Below, piece after piece: positions 27,883 to 35,909 of a stretch of DNA of 64,000 nt. The notes below the pieces were generated by a model that was not told where the DNA came from, did not search any database, and worked only from the letters and a program-made list of their open reading frames with translations. The stretch's first letter is position 1, and the number at the start of each line of letters is the position of its first letter. The stretch spans positions 124,001 to 188,000 of the forward strand of contig NZ_FNJO01000006.1 of assembly GCF_900104095.1 (NCBI RefSeq), read 5' to 3'. Made by a program: the position numbers and the translations under genes. Source of the DNA: Ralstonia sp. 25mfcol4.1 (GTDB lineage: Bacteria > Pseudomonadota > Gammaproteobacteria > Burkholderiales > Burkholderiaceae).

Positions 27883-28071
27883 CTAGCTCTTCGACTTGTG
27901 CGCGGGCTTGCCCTTTTGCTTGGTACTGGCCATCTTCTTCAGTTCGCCTTCGCTCATCGACTTGGCCATCGACTTCGATGCGCCCTTGAGCGAACTAGCC
28001 TTGCGCTCGCCGCGCTTTGCTGACAAGGCGGCTCCGGCCGCCATCTGCTGTGCCTTGGATTTGGCTGGCAT
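27883..28071 (-). CDS. DUF3008-type small basic protein
   Basis: 62 aa, strongly basic: MPAKSKAQQMAAGAALSAKR, then KGASKSMAKSMSEGELKKMA and a lysine-rich tail. This matches the DUF3008 family of small proteins frequent in plant- and soil-associated proteobacteria. Likely disordered; a nucleic-acid or protein-protective role is only a guess. The ATG chosen follows a GGAG-containing leader and leaves 38 bp to the upstream DUF3309 gene, so they are probably co-transcribed. Confidence 0.8.
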   Translation of the reverse strand: MPAKSKAQQMAAGAALSAKRGERKASSLKGASKSMAKSMSEGELKKMASTKQKGKPAHKSKS

Positions 28072-28109
28072 GTCGATCTCCTTCGGTTCGCGGTGAATGC
28101 CCCGGATCG

Positions 28110-28268
28110 CTAGATCCGGCCCAGTACAACCAGGAGCACGACAATGATGACGATCAGCCCCAGGCCGCCGCTGGGCCCGTAGCCCCAGCCGGAACTGTAC
28201 GGCCACGTTGGCAGTGCGCCAATCAGCAGCAGGACGAGGACGATCAGAAGAATGGTGCCGATACCCAT
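28110..28268 (-). CDS. DUF3309-type small membrane protein
   Basis: 52 aa. Two hydrophobic segments (GTILLIVLVLLLIGALPTWP and GLIVIIVVLLVVLGRI) flank a Tyr/Gly turn, YSSGWGYGPSGG. This is the signature of DUF3309 proteins, tiny inner-membrane proteins widespread in proteobacteria. AAAGGAGCG precedes the ATG. First gene of a two-gene unit with DUF3008, with a sigma-54 promoter candidate 84-99 bp upstream. Function unknown. Confidence 0.8.
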   Translation of the reverse strand: MGIGTILLIVLVLLLIGALPTWPYSSGWGYGPSGGLGLIVIIVVLLVVLGRI

Positions 28269-28351
28269 AGTGCGCTCCTTTGTTGTGGTGCTGCCGACGC
28301 TGCGACTGTCTACGCCGCAGCACGGCTGTCCCTGTTACTGCAGGTTAGGAC

Positions 28352-28367
28352 AGCACCACTCGCGCCA
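28352..28367 (-). promoter_or_regulatory. sigma-54 promoter candidate for DUF3309-DUF3008
   Basis: TGGCGCGAGTGGTGCT on the minus strand matches 10 of 12 consensus positions, with GG-N10-GC spacing preserved. The mismatches are G at position 5 and G at position 12. Predicted leader about 73 nt. Confidence 0.5.
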
Positions 28368-28459
28368 GAGGCGGGCAAGGGCTGATATGGGTGTAGGAAT
28401 AAGACGACGCCTGCGGCCAATGCCTGCCACGCGCCGTCCGGAGTGGCTCGGGCGCTGGC

Positions 28460-29617
28460 TCAGAACGCCGCGCGGTAGATGGCGAAGGCGTCGGCCTCGG
28501 TGACTTCGCGCGGATTGTTGACGAGCAGGCGCGTTTGCAGCATGGCATCGCTGGCCAGCCGGTTCAGGTCCGGCTCCTTGACGCCCACGTCGCGCAGTGT
28601 CCGCGGAATGCCGGTGGCCTCGACCAGGCCCTCGATATGGGCGATCAGTGCTGCCGTCTTGGTCTCGTCGCTGCCGGTGGTGCCGGGCAGCACGACGTCG
28701 CACAGTTCGCCATACCGCCTGCAGGCGGCGGGCGCGTTGAATTTCATCACGTGCGGCAGCACCAGCGCGTTGGACAGGCCGTGCGCCACGTGGAAGATGC
28801 CGCCAATCGGATAAGCGAGCGCATGCACGGCCGCCACAGGAGCGTTGGCGAACGACTGGCCGGCAAACATCGCGCCCAGCAGCATGGCCTCGCGCGCGGC
28901 CAGGTCGTGGCCGTTGTCGCAGGCACGCATCAGGTTTTGCGACAGGAGTTCCAGCGCCCGCACGGCCAGCATGTCGGAGACCGGGTTCTTCAGATGCGCG
29001 CTGGTGTAGGCCTCGATGGCATGAACCATCGCGTCGATGCCGGTTGCTGCCGTGGCGCCGCGCGGCAGGCCCACTGTCAGTTCCGCATCGAGGATGGCCA
29101 GGTCGGCAAACAGCTGCGGCGCCACCACGCCCATCTTGGTGGTCTCGCCCGTGGTGACGATCGATACGGCCGTGACTTCGGATCCCGTGCCCGCCGTGGT
29201 GGGCATCTGCACCAGCGGCAGCCGCGTGCCGGTGACCTTCTTCACGCCATACATGTCCTTGATGGACTGCGTGGCCGGCAGCAGCACGGCAATCAGCTTG
29301 GCCACGTCCATCGACGAGCCGCCGCCCAGGCCAAGCACCACTTCGGCATCGGCCTGACGGGCCCGTTCGGTGGCTTCCAGCACGACATGCTCGGGCGGAT
29401 CGGCGACAACGTCGTCGATCACGGTCACCTGCCAGCCATGCTTGCCCAGGTCTTCCAGCGCCGGCGTCAGCAGCCCGCTCTGGGCCAGGAAGCCATCGGT
29501 GATTACGCACAGGCGTCGCGCCGGCGGAAAAGCCTCGCGCAGCAGCGCGCCCAGCCGGCGCGCCGCGCCGGATTCGACGACGACCGTCGGCACGGTCTGG
29601 AAGCGGAACGGGTTCAT
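28460..29617 (-). CDS. Iron-dependent (type III) alcohol dehydrogenase, possibly 4-hydroxybutyrate dehydrogenase
   Basis: 385 aa group III metal-dependent alcohol dehydrogenase. NAD-binding GLGGGSSMDVAK near residue 95, MPTTAGTGSEVT, and metal-binding residues in TGIDAMVHAIEAYTS, AVHALAYPIGG and HVAHGLSNA. The neighbouring succinate-semialdehyde dehydrogenase suggests oxidation of 4-hydroxybutyrate to succinate semialdehyde, as known in Cupriavidus necator; a lactaldehyde- or butanol-dehydrogenase role cannot be excluded. The ATG chosen begins MNPFRFQTVP after CGGAGACATC; 84 bp separate it from gabD, probably the same transcript. Confidence 0.82.
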   Translation of the reverse strand: MNPFRFQTVPTVVVESGAARRLGALLREAFPPARRLCVITDGFLAQSGLLTPALEDLGKHGWQVTVIDDVVADPPEHVVLEATERARQADAEVVLGLGGGSSMDVAKLIAVLLPATQSIKDMYGVKKVTGTRLPLVQMPTTAGTGSEVTAVSIVTTGETTKMGVVAPQLFADLAILDAELTVGLPRGATAATGIDAMVHAIEAYTSAHLKNPVSDMLAVRALELLSQNLMRACDNGHDLAAREAMLLGAMFAGQSFANAPVAAVHALAYPIGGIFHVAHGLSNALVLPHVMKFNAPAACRRYGELCDVVLPGTTGSDETKTAALIAHIEGLVEATGIPRTLRDVGVKEPDLNRLASDAMLQTRLLVNNPREVTEADAFAIYRAAF

Positions 29618-29701
29618 GATGTCTCCGGGTATGGGTATGAGCTTTTTTGGGGTTTTCCCCTTTCCCACTGATGGGAGAGGGGAGCCGGACGCGTCGCTAC
29701 C

Positions 29702-31150
29702 TTACATCTGCAGGCAAAGATACTTGATCTCGAGGTATTCCTCGATGCCGTGGCGCGAGCCTTCGCGGCCGACGCCGGACTGCTTGATGCCGCCGAACGG
29801 TGCCACCTCGTTCGAGATCAGGCCGGTGTTGAGCCCGACCATGCCATATTCGAGCGCCTCGCCGGTACGCCACGCGCGGGCGATGTCGCGCGTGTACAGG
29901 TAGGCAGCCAGGCCGAATTCGGTGTCGTTGGCGGCCGCCACGGCCTCGTCGTCGGTCTTGAAGCGGAACAGCGGCGCCACGGGCCCGAAGATTTCTTCGC
30001 GCGCCACGCGCATGTCCGCCGTGGCGCCCGTGATGACGGTCGGCGTGTAGAAGGTGCCGCCCAGCTTGTGCTTGCCGCCGCCCGTCAGCACGCGGGCGCC
30101 CTTGGATGTGGCGTCGTCCATCAGCGACACCACCTTGTCGACCGCGGCGTCCTCGATCAGCGGTCCGATGACCACGCCGTCTTCCAGGCCATTGCCCACG
30201 CGCAGCTGGCTGGTGCGCTCGGCGAACTTGGCGGCGAAGGCATCGTAGATGCCGTCCTGGATATAGAAGCGGTTGGCGCAGACGCAGGTCTGGCCGCCAT
30301 TGCGATACTTGGCGGCGATGGCGCCTTCGACGGCGGCATCGACATCGGCGTCGTCAAACACGATGAACGGCGCGTTGCCGCCCAGTTCCAGCGACAGGCG
30401 CTTGACCGTCGGCGCCGACTGCGCCATCAGGATGCGGCCCACTTCAGTCGAGCCCGTGAACGACAGCTTGCGCACGACAGGACTGCCCGTCAGCACGGCA
30501 CCGATGGTTTTGGCGTCGCCGGTCACCACCTGCAGCACGCCGGCCGGCACGCCGGCGCGATGGGCCAGTTCGGCCAGCGCAAACGCGGACAGCGGCGTCA
30601 GTTCGGCGGGCTTGATGACGATGGCGCAGCCGGCGGCCAGGGCCGGCGCCGCCTTGCGGGTGATCATGGCGGCCGGGAAGTTCCAGGGCGTGATGGCGGC
30701 GCAGACACCCACCGGCTGGCGCAGCGTGACCAGCCGCTTGTCGGCCGCGGGGCTGGCCAGCACCTCGCCGTCCACGCGCTTGGCTTCCTCGGCGAACCAT
30801 TCGATAAAGCTGGCCGCGTAGGCGATCTCGCCCTTGGCTTCGGCCAACGGCTTGCCTTGCTCGCGGGTCATCAGATAGGCGAGGTCGTCGGTGTTGGCCA
30901 GCATCAGGTCGAACCAGCGGCGCAGGATGCTGGCGCGGGCCTTGCCGGTCAGCGCCGCCCAGCTTTTCTGGGCCACTTCGGCGGCCGCCACCGCCCGCTC
31001 CGTCTCGGCGGCGCCCAGGTCGGCCACCTTGGCGATGACCTCGCCGGTGGCCGGATCGGTCACATCGAACGTGGCGCCCGAATCGGCGGATAACCATTGG
31101 CCGCCCACATAAGCCTGTTGGCGAAACAGTGAAGGATCCTTGAGTTGCAT
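29702..31150 (-). CDS. gabD: NAD(P)-dependent succinate-semialdehyde dehydrogenase
   Basis: 482 aa aldehyde dehydrogenase close to GabD in length and motifs: TPWNFPAAMITRK, FTGSTEVGRILM, ELGGNAPFIVFDDAD with the general base Glu near 253 and GGQTCVCANR with the catalytic Cys near 288 (the paired Cys two residues later is the redox switch seen in GabD). It oxidises succinate semialdehyde to succinate. The start MQLKDPSLF has a GGGGAAA ribosome site; a Met 21 nt upstream is less supported. Divergent from an IclR regulator across a palindrome. Confidence 0.9.
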   Translation of the reverse strand: MQLKDPSLFRQQAYVGGQWLSADSGATFDVTDPATGEVIAKVADLGAAETERAVAAAEVAQKSWAALTGKARASILRRWFDLMLANTDDLAYLMTREQGKPLAEAKGEIAYAASFIEWFAEEAKRVDGEVLASPAADKRLVTLRQPVGVCAAITPWNFPAAMITRKAAPALAAGCAIVIKPAELTPLSAFALAELAHRAGVPAGVLQVVTGDAKTIGAVLTGSPVVRKLSFTGSTEVGRILMAQSAPTVKRLSLELGGNAPFIVFDDADVDAAVEGAIAAKYRNGGQTCVCANRFYIQDGIYDAFAAKFAERTSQLRVGNGLEDGVVIGPLIEDAAVDKVVSLMDDATSKGARVLTGGGKHKLGGTFYTPTVITGATADMRVAREEIFGPVAPLFRFKTDDEAVAAANDTEFGLAAYLYTRDIARAWRTGEALEYGMVGLNTGLISNEVAPFGGIKQSGVGREGSRHGIEEYLEIKYLCLQM

Positions 31151-31205
31151 GGCAAATTTCCCCGAAGTCACGAATGCAGGCTTGCCGATAAAATCGCTTG
31201 CCTGC

Positions 31206-31221
31206 GTTCAATAGATTGAAC
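31206..31221. promoter_or_regulatory. palindromic operator candidate (gabD/IclR)
   Basis: GTTCAATAGATTGAAC has 7-bp perfect arms and a 2-nt spacer, in the divergent promoter region 56 bp from gabD and 125 bp from the IclR gene. Size and symmetry suit an IclR-family dimer. Confidence 0.5.
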
Positions 31222-31345
31222 TATATTCCGTATGTCGAACGATGACCAGATCATACGCCCATGGCGGGGAGACCGCCAGTAGGTCCCCAGCGTTCCGTGC
31301 GGCTCGGGCTCCTGCCGTCCGCCTTCCTGTCCGTAAAGCTCATCC

Positions 31346-32191
31346 ATGCCCAAATCCGCTTACGCCACCCCCGCCGATCCCGATGCCCCCGGCAGCGCCG
31401 CGAACCGGCCCACGTCGCCTGCCGTGGTACGGGCGGTGCAGGTGCTCGATGCCATCGCCGCGTCGGCCGATCCGCTGACGCTGGCCGATCTGACGCGGCT
31501 GACCGGCGCGCCCAAGAGTTCGCTGCATGGCATGTGCGACACGCTTGTGCAGCTGCAACTGGTCAAGCGGCTGCCCGGCGGGGCGATGGCGCTGGGTCCG
31601 CACGTGATGACCTGGGCCAACGCGTTTCTGGCGCAGACGCAGATCACCGAGGAATTCCGCGCGCTGTGGGATCAGACCGACGCGTTCCACGACGCCACGG
31701 TCACGCTGTCGATGCTGGAAGGGGACGAAGTGGTCTACCTGGCCTGCCAGAACGGCGACCGCCCGCTGGGCGTGACCTTCCGCATCGGCATGCGCCTGCC
31801 GGCGCCGTACACGGCCACGGGCAAGGCCATGCTCAGCACGATGCCTGCCGCGGAGGTGCAGCGGCTGTTCGCGGACGGCCTGCCGCCGCCACTCACCCGG
31901 GCGAGCGTTGCCTCGGCCGACGCGCTGGCCGACGAACTGCAGCAGGTGCGGGCGATGGGCTATTCGGTCGACAACGGCCAGATGCGCGAGGGCATGACCT
32001 GTTTTGGCGCGCCGGTGTTCGACGCGCAGGCTGCCCGCGCCGCCGGCGCCATTGCCGTCAGCTATCTGACCAGCGAGATCGATACGGCCACCGGCGAGCG
32101 TATCGGCCAGCAGGTGCGCGCGCTGGCCGACCGGCTTTCGGCCAGGCTGGGCGCGCCGGCATCGGCGACGCACACAGTGGCGGCGCGTTGA
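31346..32191 (+). CDS. IclR family transcriptional regulator
   Basis: 281 aa. A winged HTH at about residues 25-85 (AVQVLDAIAASADPLTLADL, TGAPKSSLHGMCDTL) is followed by an IclR effector domain (VTLSMLEGDEVVYLACQNGD, LPAPYTATGKAML, GYSVDNGQMREGMTCFGAPV). An N-terminal tail of ~25 residues is low complexity. Divergent from gabD-adh, so probably their local regulator, responding to a small carboxylic acid (inference). Confidence 0.88.
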   Translation: MPKSAYATPADPDAPGSAANRPTSPAVVRAVQVLDAIAASADPLTLADLTRLTGAPKSSLHGMCDTLVQLQLVKRLPGGAMALGPHVMTWANAFLAQTQITEEFRALWDQTDAFHDATVTLSMLEGDEVVYLACQNGDRPLGVTFRIGMRLPAPYTATGKAMLSTMPAAEVQRLFADGLPPPLTRASVASADALADELQQVRAMGYSVDNGQMREGMTCFGAPVFDAQAARAAGAIAVSYLTSEIDTATGERIGQQVRALADRLSARLGAPASATHTVAAR

Positions 32192-32204
32192 TCCTTCTCG
32201 ACGT

Positions 32205-32218
32205 TTGCGCAGGGTCAA
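32205..32218 (+). promoter_or_regulatory. possible FNR/ANR-type site before ubiUVT
   Basis: TTGCGCAGGGTCAA resembles the FNR consensus TTGAT-N4-ATCAA with the right spacing, and the right half-site GTCAA is good. It lies 60 bp before ubiU, where an oxygen-responsive activator would be expected for an anaerobic pathway. A hairpin ATCCGGG-N10-CCCGGAT (32245-32268) follows. Confidence 0.35.
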
Positions 32219-32277
32219 AGGCCCAATCTCGCTGAATCGCTAGCATCCGGGGGTTCCCCTTCCCGGATCATCACGCG

Positions 32278-33306
32278 ATGACACACTCTACGGCGACCGC
32301 CGTTCGCCGCCCTCAACTGGTAGCGCCTGCCGGATCGCTCGCGGCGCTGCGCATGGCGCTCCAGCATGGCGCCGACGCGGTCTACCTGGGCTTGCGCGAT
32401 GCCACCAACGCCCGCAACTTCGGCGGCCTGAACTTCAGCGAGGACGATATCCGCACCGGCGTGGCCGAAGCGCATGCGCGTGGCGCCGAGGTGCTGTTCG
32501 CCATCAACACGTTTGCCCAGATGGGCCATGTGGAGCGTTGGCACCATGCCGTGGACGCCGCTGCCGCACTGGGTGCCGACGCCGTGATCATGGCCGATGC
32601 CGGGCTGATCGCATACGCCGCGAAGCGGCACCCGTCGCTGCGCATCCATCTTTCGGTACAGGGCTCGGCCACGCATGCCGACGCCATCGCGTTGATGCGC
32701 GAGCAGTTCGGCATCCGCCGGGTGGTGCTGCCCCGGGTGCTGTCCGTGCCCCAGATTGCCCGGCTGGCCCGGCAGACCGATGTCGAACTGGAAGTCTTTG
32801 GCTTCGGCAGCCTGTGCGTGATGGCCGAGGGGCGCTGTCTGCTGTCCTCGTATGCCACCGGCGATTCCCCCAATAACAGGGGCGTCTGTTCGCCGGCCCA
32901 TGCGGTGCGATGGGACGAGCAGGACGGCACCATGCATGCGCGGCTGTCGGGCATCCTGATCGACAGTTACGCGCCGGGCGAGCCCGCCGGCTATCCCACG
33001 CTGTGCAAGGGCCGCTTTACCGTGGAAGACGAGCGCGGCTACGTGCTGGAGGAACCGACCAGCCTCAATGCGGTGTCGCTGTTGCCGTCGCTGATCGATA
33101 TCGGCATCGCGGCCATCAAGATCGAAGGCCGCCAGCGCAGCCCGCGCTATGTGGCCGATGTGGTGGGCGTGCTGCGCGCGGCCATCGACGATGCGTGCCG
33201 CGACCCGAAGCGGTTTGTCCCACGCCAGGACTGGCAGGCCACGCTGGGCCGTCATGCCGAGGGCGATCAGGTGACGCAAGGCGCGTACGACCGGCCCTGG
33301 CGGTAA
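32278..33306 (+). CDS. ubiU: O2-independent ubiquinone biosynthesis protein UbiU (U32 peptidase-like)
   Basis: 342 aa member of the U32 family. With UbiV and UbiT, UbiU supports ubiquinone ring hydroxylation without oxygen in facultative anaerobes; UbiU-UbiV binds [4Fe-4S] clusters. The N-terminus LVAPAGSLAALRMALQHGAD and GADAVYLGLRDATNARNFGG are typical. The four cluster cysteines are all present, near residues 180 and 187 (CVMAEGRC), 203 (GVCSP) and 243 (TLCKGR). No clear Shine-Dalgarno precedes the ATG, and a hairpin lies just upstream. Followed by ubiV and ubiT in the same direction. Confidence 0.92.
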   Translation: MTHSTATAVRRPQLVAPAGSLAALRMALQHGADAVYLGLRDATNARNFGGLNFSEDDIRTGVAEAHARGAEVLFAINTFAQMGHVERWHHAVDAAAALGADAVIMADAGLIAYAAKRHPSLRIHLSVQGSATHADAIALMREQFGIRRVVLPRVLSVPQIARLARQTDVELEVFGFGSLCVMAEGRCLLSSYATGDSPNNRGVCSPAHAVRWDEQDGTMHARLSGILIDSYAPGEPAGYPTLCKGRFTVEDERGYVLEEPTSLNAVSLLPSLIDIGIAAIKIEGRQRSPRYVADVVGVLRAAIDDACRDPKRFVPRQDWQATLGRHAEGDQVTQGAYDRPWR

Positions 33307-33379
33307 TTCCATCTTCCCCGGGGCGGCCACGGCGCCGCCGGCCCGCTCCGCATCGAGACCTGCCCGATTCCAGCCCAAC

Positions 33380-34306
33380 ATGGCAACCATGACCCCACTG
33401 AATCCCGAGCCGTTCCGCATCGCGCTCGGCCCGTTGTTGTACTACTGGCCACGCACGACAGTGCTGGAATTCTATGCATCGGTCGCCGACACGGCTGTCG
33501 ATCGCGTCCATCTTGGCGAGGCCGTCTGTACGCGGCGGCACGAGATGCGCCTGGCCGACTGGATCGAAGTCGGGCAGATGTTGCGCGATGCCGGCAAGCA
33601 GGTGGTGCTGTCCACGCCGGTGCTGGTCGAGTCGGACAGCGACATCGCGGTGATGCGGCGGGTCTGCGCGCAGGAGGACTTCCTGGTGGAGGCCAACGAT
33701 CTGGGCGCCGTGCATGGCATGCGCGGGCGACCCTTTATCGGCGGCCCGCATCTGAACGTCTATCACGCCGACACACTGGCGTGGCTGGCCGGCCTGGGCG
33801 CACAGGGTTGCGTGGTGCCGGTGGAGATGGATGGCACGACGATGGCGGCGCTGGCGGCGGGGCGCCCGGCGGGGCTGGCTTTGGAAGCCATGGTCTGGGG
33901 GCGCATGCCGCTGGCGTTCTCGGCGCGATGCTTCACCGCGCGGCATCACCGGCTGCGCAAGGATGCGTGCGATTTGCGCTGCATCGCGTATCCCGATGGC
34001 CTGGTGGCCACCACGGGAGAAGGCCAGGACTTTTTCACGCTCAACGGCATCCAGACCCAATCGGCTACCTGCCTCGATCTTTGCGCGCAGGTATCGCAGA
34101 TGGCGGCCGCCGGCATCGATTACGCGCGGGTCAGCCCGCACGCCACCGGCACGGGCGAAGTGATTGCCCATCTCGATGCCATCCGGCGCGGGGAACGCGC
34201 CGCATCGCCAAGCGCCGTGCTGCCGGCCGGCGCGGCGCGGAGCAATGGCTACTGGAGCGGCAAGCCGGGCATTCACTGGCTGTCGGAGGAAGGGGCTGAG
34301 GCATGA
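33380..34306 (+). CDS. ubiV: O2-independent ubiquinone biosynthesis protein UbiV
   Basis: 308 aa U32-family partner of UbiU. Start region FRIALGPLLYYWPRTTVLEF matches YhbV/UbiV. Cluster cysteines are visible near residue 50 (VCTRRHEMR), 184 (RCFTARHH) and in ACDLRC (near 196 and 200), matching the four-Cys pattern. It overlaps ubiT by 4 bp (ATGA). Role: hydroxylation steps of anaerobic ubiquinone synthesis, known from E. coli and other proteobacteria. Confidence 0.92.
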   Translation: MATMTPLNPEPFRIALGPLLYYWPRTTVLEFYASVADTAVDRVHLGEAVCTRRHEMRLADWIEVGQMLRDAGKQVVLSTPVLVESDSDIAVMRRVCAQEDFLVEANDLGAVHGMRGRPFIGGPHLNVYHADTLAWLAGLGAQGCVVPVEMDGTTMAALAAGRPAGLALEAMVWGRMPLAFSARCFTARHHRLRKDACDLRCIAYPDGLVATTGEGQDFFTLNGIQTQSATCLDLCAQVSQMAAAGIDYARVSPHATGTGEVIAHLDAIRRGERAASPSAVLPAGAARSNGYWSGKPGIHWLSEEGAEA

Positions 34307-34755
34307 CGATTCTGAAATCGATGATGGCGCGCGTGCATCGCCATATGCCCGCGCCGATGCGTGCGGCGCCGCTGGTCGTGGCCCTGGAGGCCATGCGCCG
34401 CGCGGGCTGGATGGAGCCGCCCGCGGCGCTGGATGGCCGCACGTTTTCGCTGACGGTGGACGACGTGGGGCTGGAGGTGCGCTTCCAGTGCGTCAAGGGC
34501 CGATTCCTGCCGGGGCCGTTCGATGGCCGGGAAACCGACCTGACGCTGCATGCGGCGGCGTCGAGCTACCTGCGGCTGATCAGCGGCGATGCCGACACCG
34601 ATACGCTGTTCTTTCAGCGCCGTCTTTCAATCCGCGGCGATACGGCGCTCGGCCTTGAAGTCAAATACTGGCTCGATGCGGCGCCGCGGCCCGCGTGGCT
34701 GGGCGCGCTGGCCCAGCGGTTGTCGCTGCTGTTCCCCGAGCCGCGCGGCGCCTGA
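34303..34755 (+). CDS. ubiT: UbiT, SCP2-domain ubiquinone biosynthesis accessory factor
   Basis: 150 aa with an SCP2 lipid-binding fold (FSLTVDDVGLEVRFQCVKGR, SYLRLISGDADTDTLFFQRR, GLEVKYWLDA). UbiT is the anaerobic counterpart of UbiJ and binds hydrophobic ubiquinone intermediates. Translationally coupled to ubiV. Its stop is 1 bp from the end of the convergent NirDL-type gene. Confidence 0.9.
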   Translation: MTILKSMMARVHRHMPAPMRAAPLVVALEAMRRAGWMEPPAALDGRTFSLTVDDVGLEVRFQCVKGRFLPGPFDGRETDLTLHAAASSYLRLISGDADTDTLFFQRRLSIRGDTALGLEVKYWLDAAPRPAWLGALAQRLSLLFPEPRGA

Positions 34756-34756
34756 A

Positions 34757-35755
34757 TCAGAATTCGGGCATGGCGCCCCCGAAACGGGTGCCGCGCTGCT
34801 TGTAGCACTGGCTGGCGCGCAGCACCGCGCACGGCACGTCGGCCAGGCCGCCGACGGCGTCAAAGCGTGCCAGTGTGGTGTGCAGTTCGTTGGCGCTACG
34901 GGCGTGGATCATCGCGAACAGGTTGTACTGCCACGCCGGCAGCCGCCGGGTGCGCCGGAAACACATCGTGACGTGCGGCACCTGGGCAAGCCGCAGGCCG
35001 ACCGCATCCACCCGTGCATCGGGCACGTTCCAGACACACATCACGTTATGGGTGTAGCCGAAGGGGCGGTGCCGCAGGATGGCGCCAAAACGCCGGATCA
35101 CGCCCGAACTTCGCCATCTGGCCAGCCGTGCCAGCGTTTCCGACAAAGCCAGTCCCGTACGCCGCGCCAGCGCGTGATACGGCCGCGGCGTCAGCGCCAG
35201 GCCCGCTTCCAGCGCGATGGCCAGCCGCCAGTCTGCTTCATCGAAGTCGGGCCGTACGGGGGTATTCAACACTTGCGATGGCTGCAGCGGCGCGCGGCGC
35301 GGGCTGCGCGTCGCGCCCAGCGGCAGGCCCAGATCGGTGCGGTATTCGCGTTCCAGGGGCAGGTCGATGGGCCGCTGGCCAATATCCAGGGCAAGGCGTG
35401 ACAGCACGCCGTCGAGCGTGGTGCGGTCCCGCGCGCCGGCCACGAACCAGAGGTTGTAGCGATGGCCTTCGCGGGCATGGCTCTGGCTGATATCGGGATC
35501 GCTGTTGATGCGTTCGACCACGCGATCGATGCGTGCGGCCGGGATCGACAGCGCGGCCACCGTGCTGGCCCAGATGGTGTTGGGCGCGAAGACCGCGCCG
35601 ATTCGGCTGACGCGTCCATTGCCCACGTCGCGCGCCAGCAGGCTGAGCACGGCGTGCTCCGAAAGGTCGAAGGCTTCGCCGGCTGCCTGGTAGGGCCGTG
35701 CGTGCAGCGGAAAATCGTCCTGGATGCGGTTGTAGAGATCGTTTTCGTCGAACAT
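34757..35755 (-). CDS. NirDL-type fused Lrp/AsnC protein, siroheme decarboxylase-like
   Basis: 332 aa made of two tandem Lrp/AsnC-like modules: residues 1-150 (DDFPLHARPYQAAGEAFDLS, VSRIGAVFAPNTIWASTVAA) and 165-332 (ALEAGLALTPRPYHALARRT, GVIRRFGAILRHRPFGYTHN). This is the NirDL/AhbAB arrangement that decarboxylates siroheme to didecarboxysiroheme on the way to haem d1, rather than a true regulator. No other nir gene lies in the window. The ATG chosen has no obvious ribosome site; a GTG 12 nt upstream (VYDAMFDEN) is an alternative. Confidence 0.78.
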   Translation of the reverse strand: MFDENDLYNRIQDDFPLHARPYQAAGEAFDLSEHAVLSLLARDVGNGRVSRIGAVFAPNTIWASTVAALSIPAARIDRVVERINSDPDISQSHAREGHRYNLWFVAGARDRTTLDGVLSRLALDIGQRPIDLPLEREYRTDLGLPLGATRSPRRAPLQPSQVLNTPVRPDFDEADWRLAIALEAGLALTPRPYHALARRTGLALSETLARLARWRSSGVIRRFGAILRHRPFGYTHNVMCVWNVPDARVDAVGLRLAQVPHVTMCFRRTRRLPAWQYNLFAMIHARSANELHTTLARFDAVGGLADVPCAVLRASQCYKQRGTRFGGAMPEF

Positions 35756-35909
35756 GGCGTCGTACACGGCGAGGGGGTTGTGCTGTCGGATCGGTGCGAG
35801 GGGAACGCACGGGGTCGATGCGCAGGCGCCATGTATTGCGACGAACCGGAGCACGCCCGCAGCATGCGGGCATGATCGTGAAGTTCGGTCGCGGCCTTGT
35901 TGACGGCTA

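Noticed and set aside
32245..32268. Hairpin before ubiU as a riboswitch
   Set aside because: It is a simple 7-bp stem near the start codon with no conserved aptamer pattern; more likely an IclR-gene terminator or an operator.
34627..34863. Short minus-strand frames across the ubiT/NirDL junction
   Set aside because: Shadows of the real genes in other frames, with Arg/Pro/Ala-rich random-like sequence.
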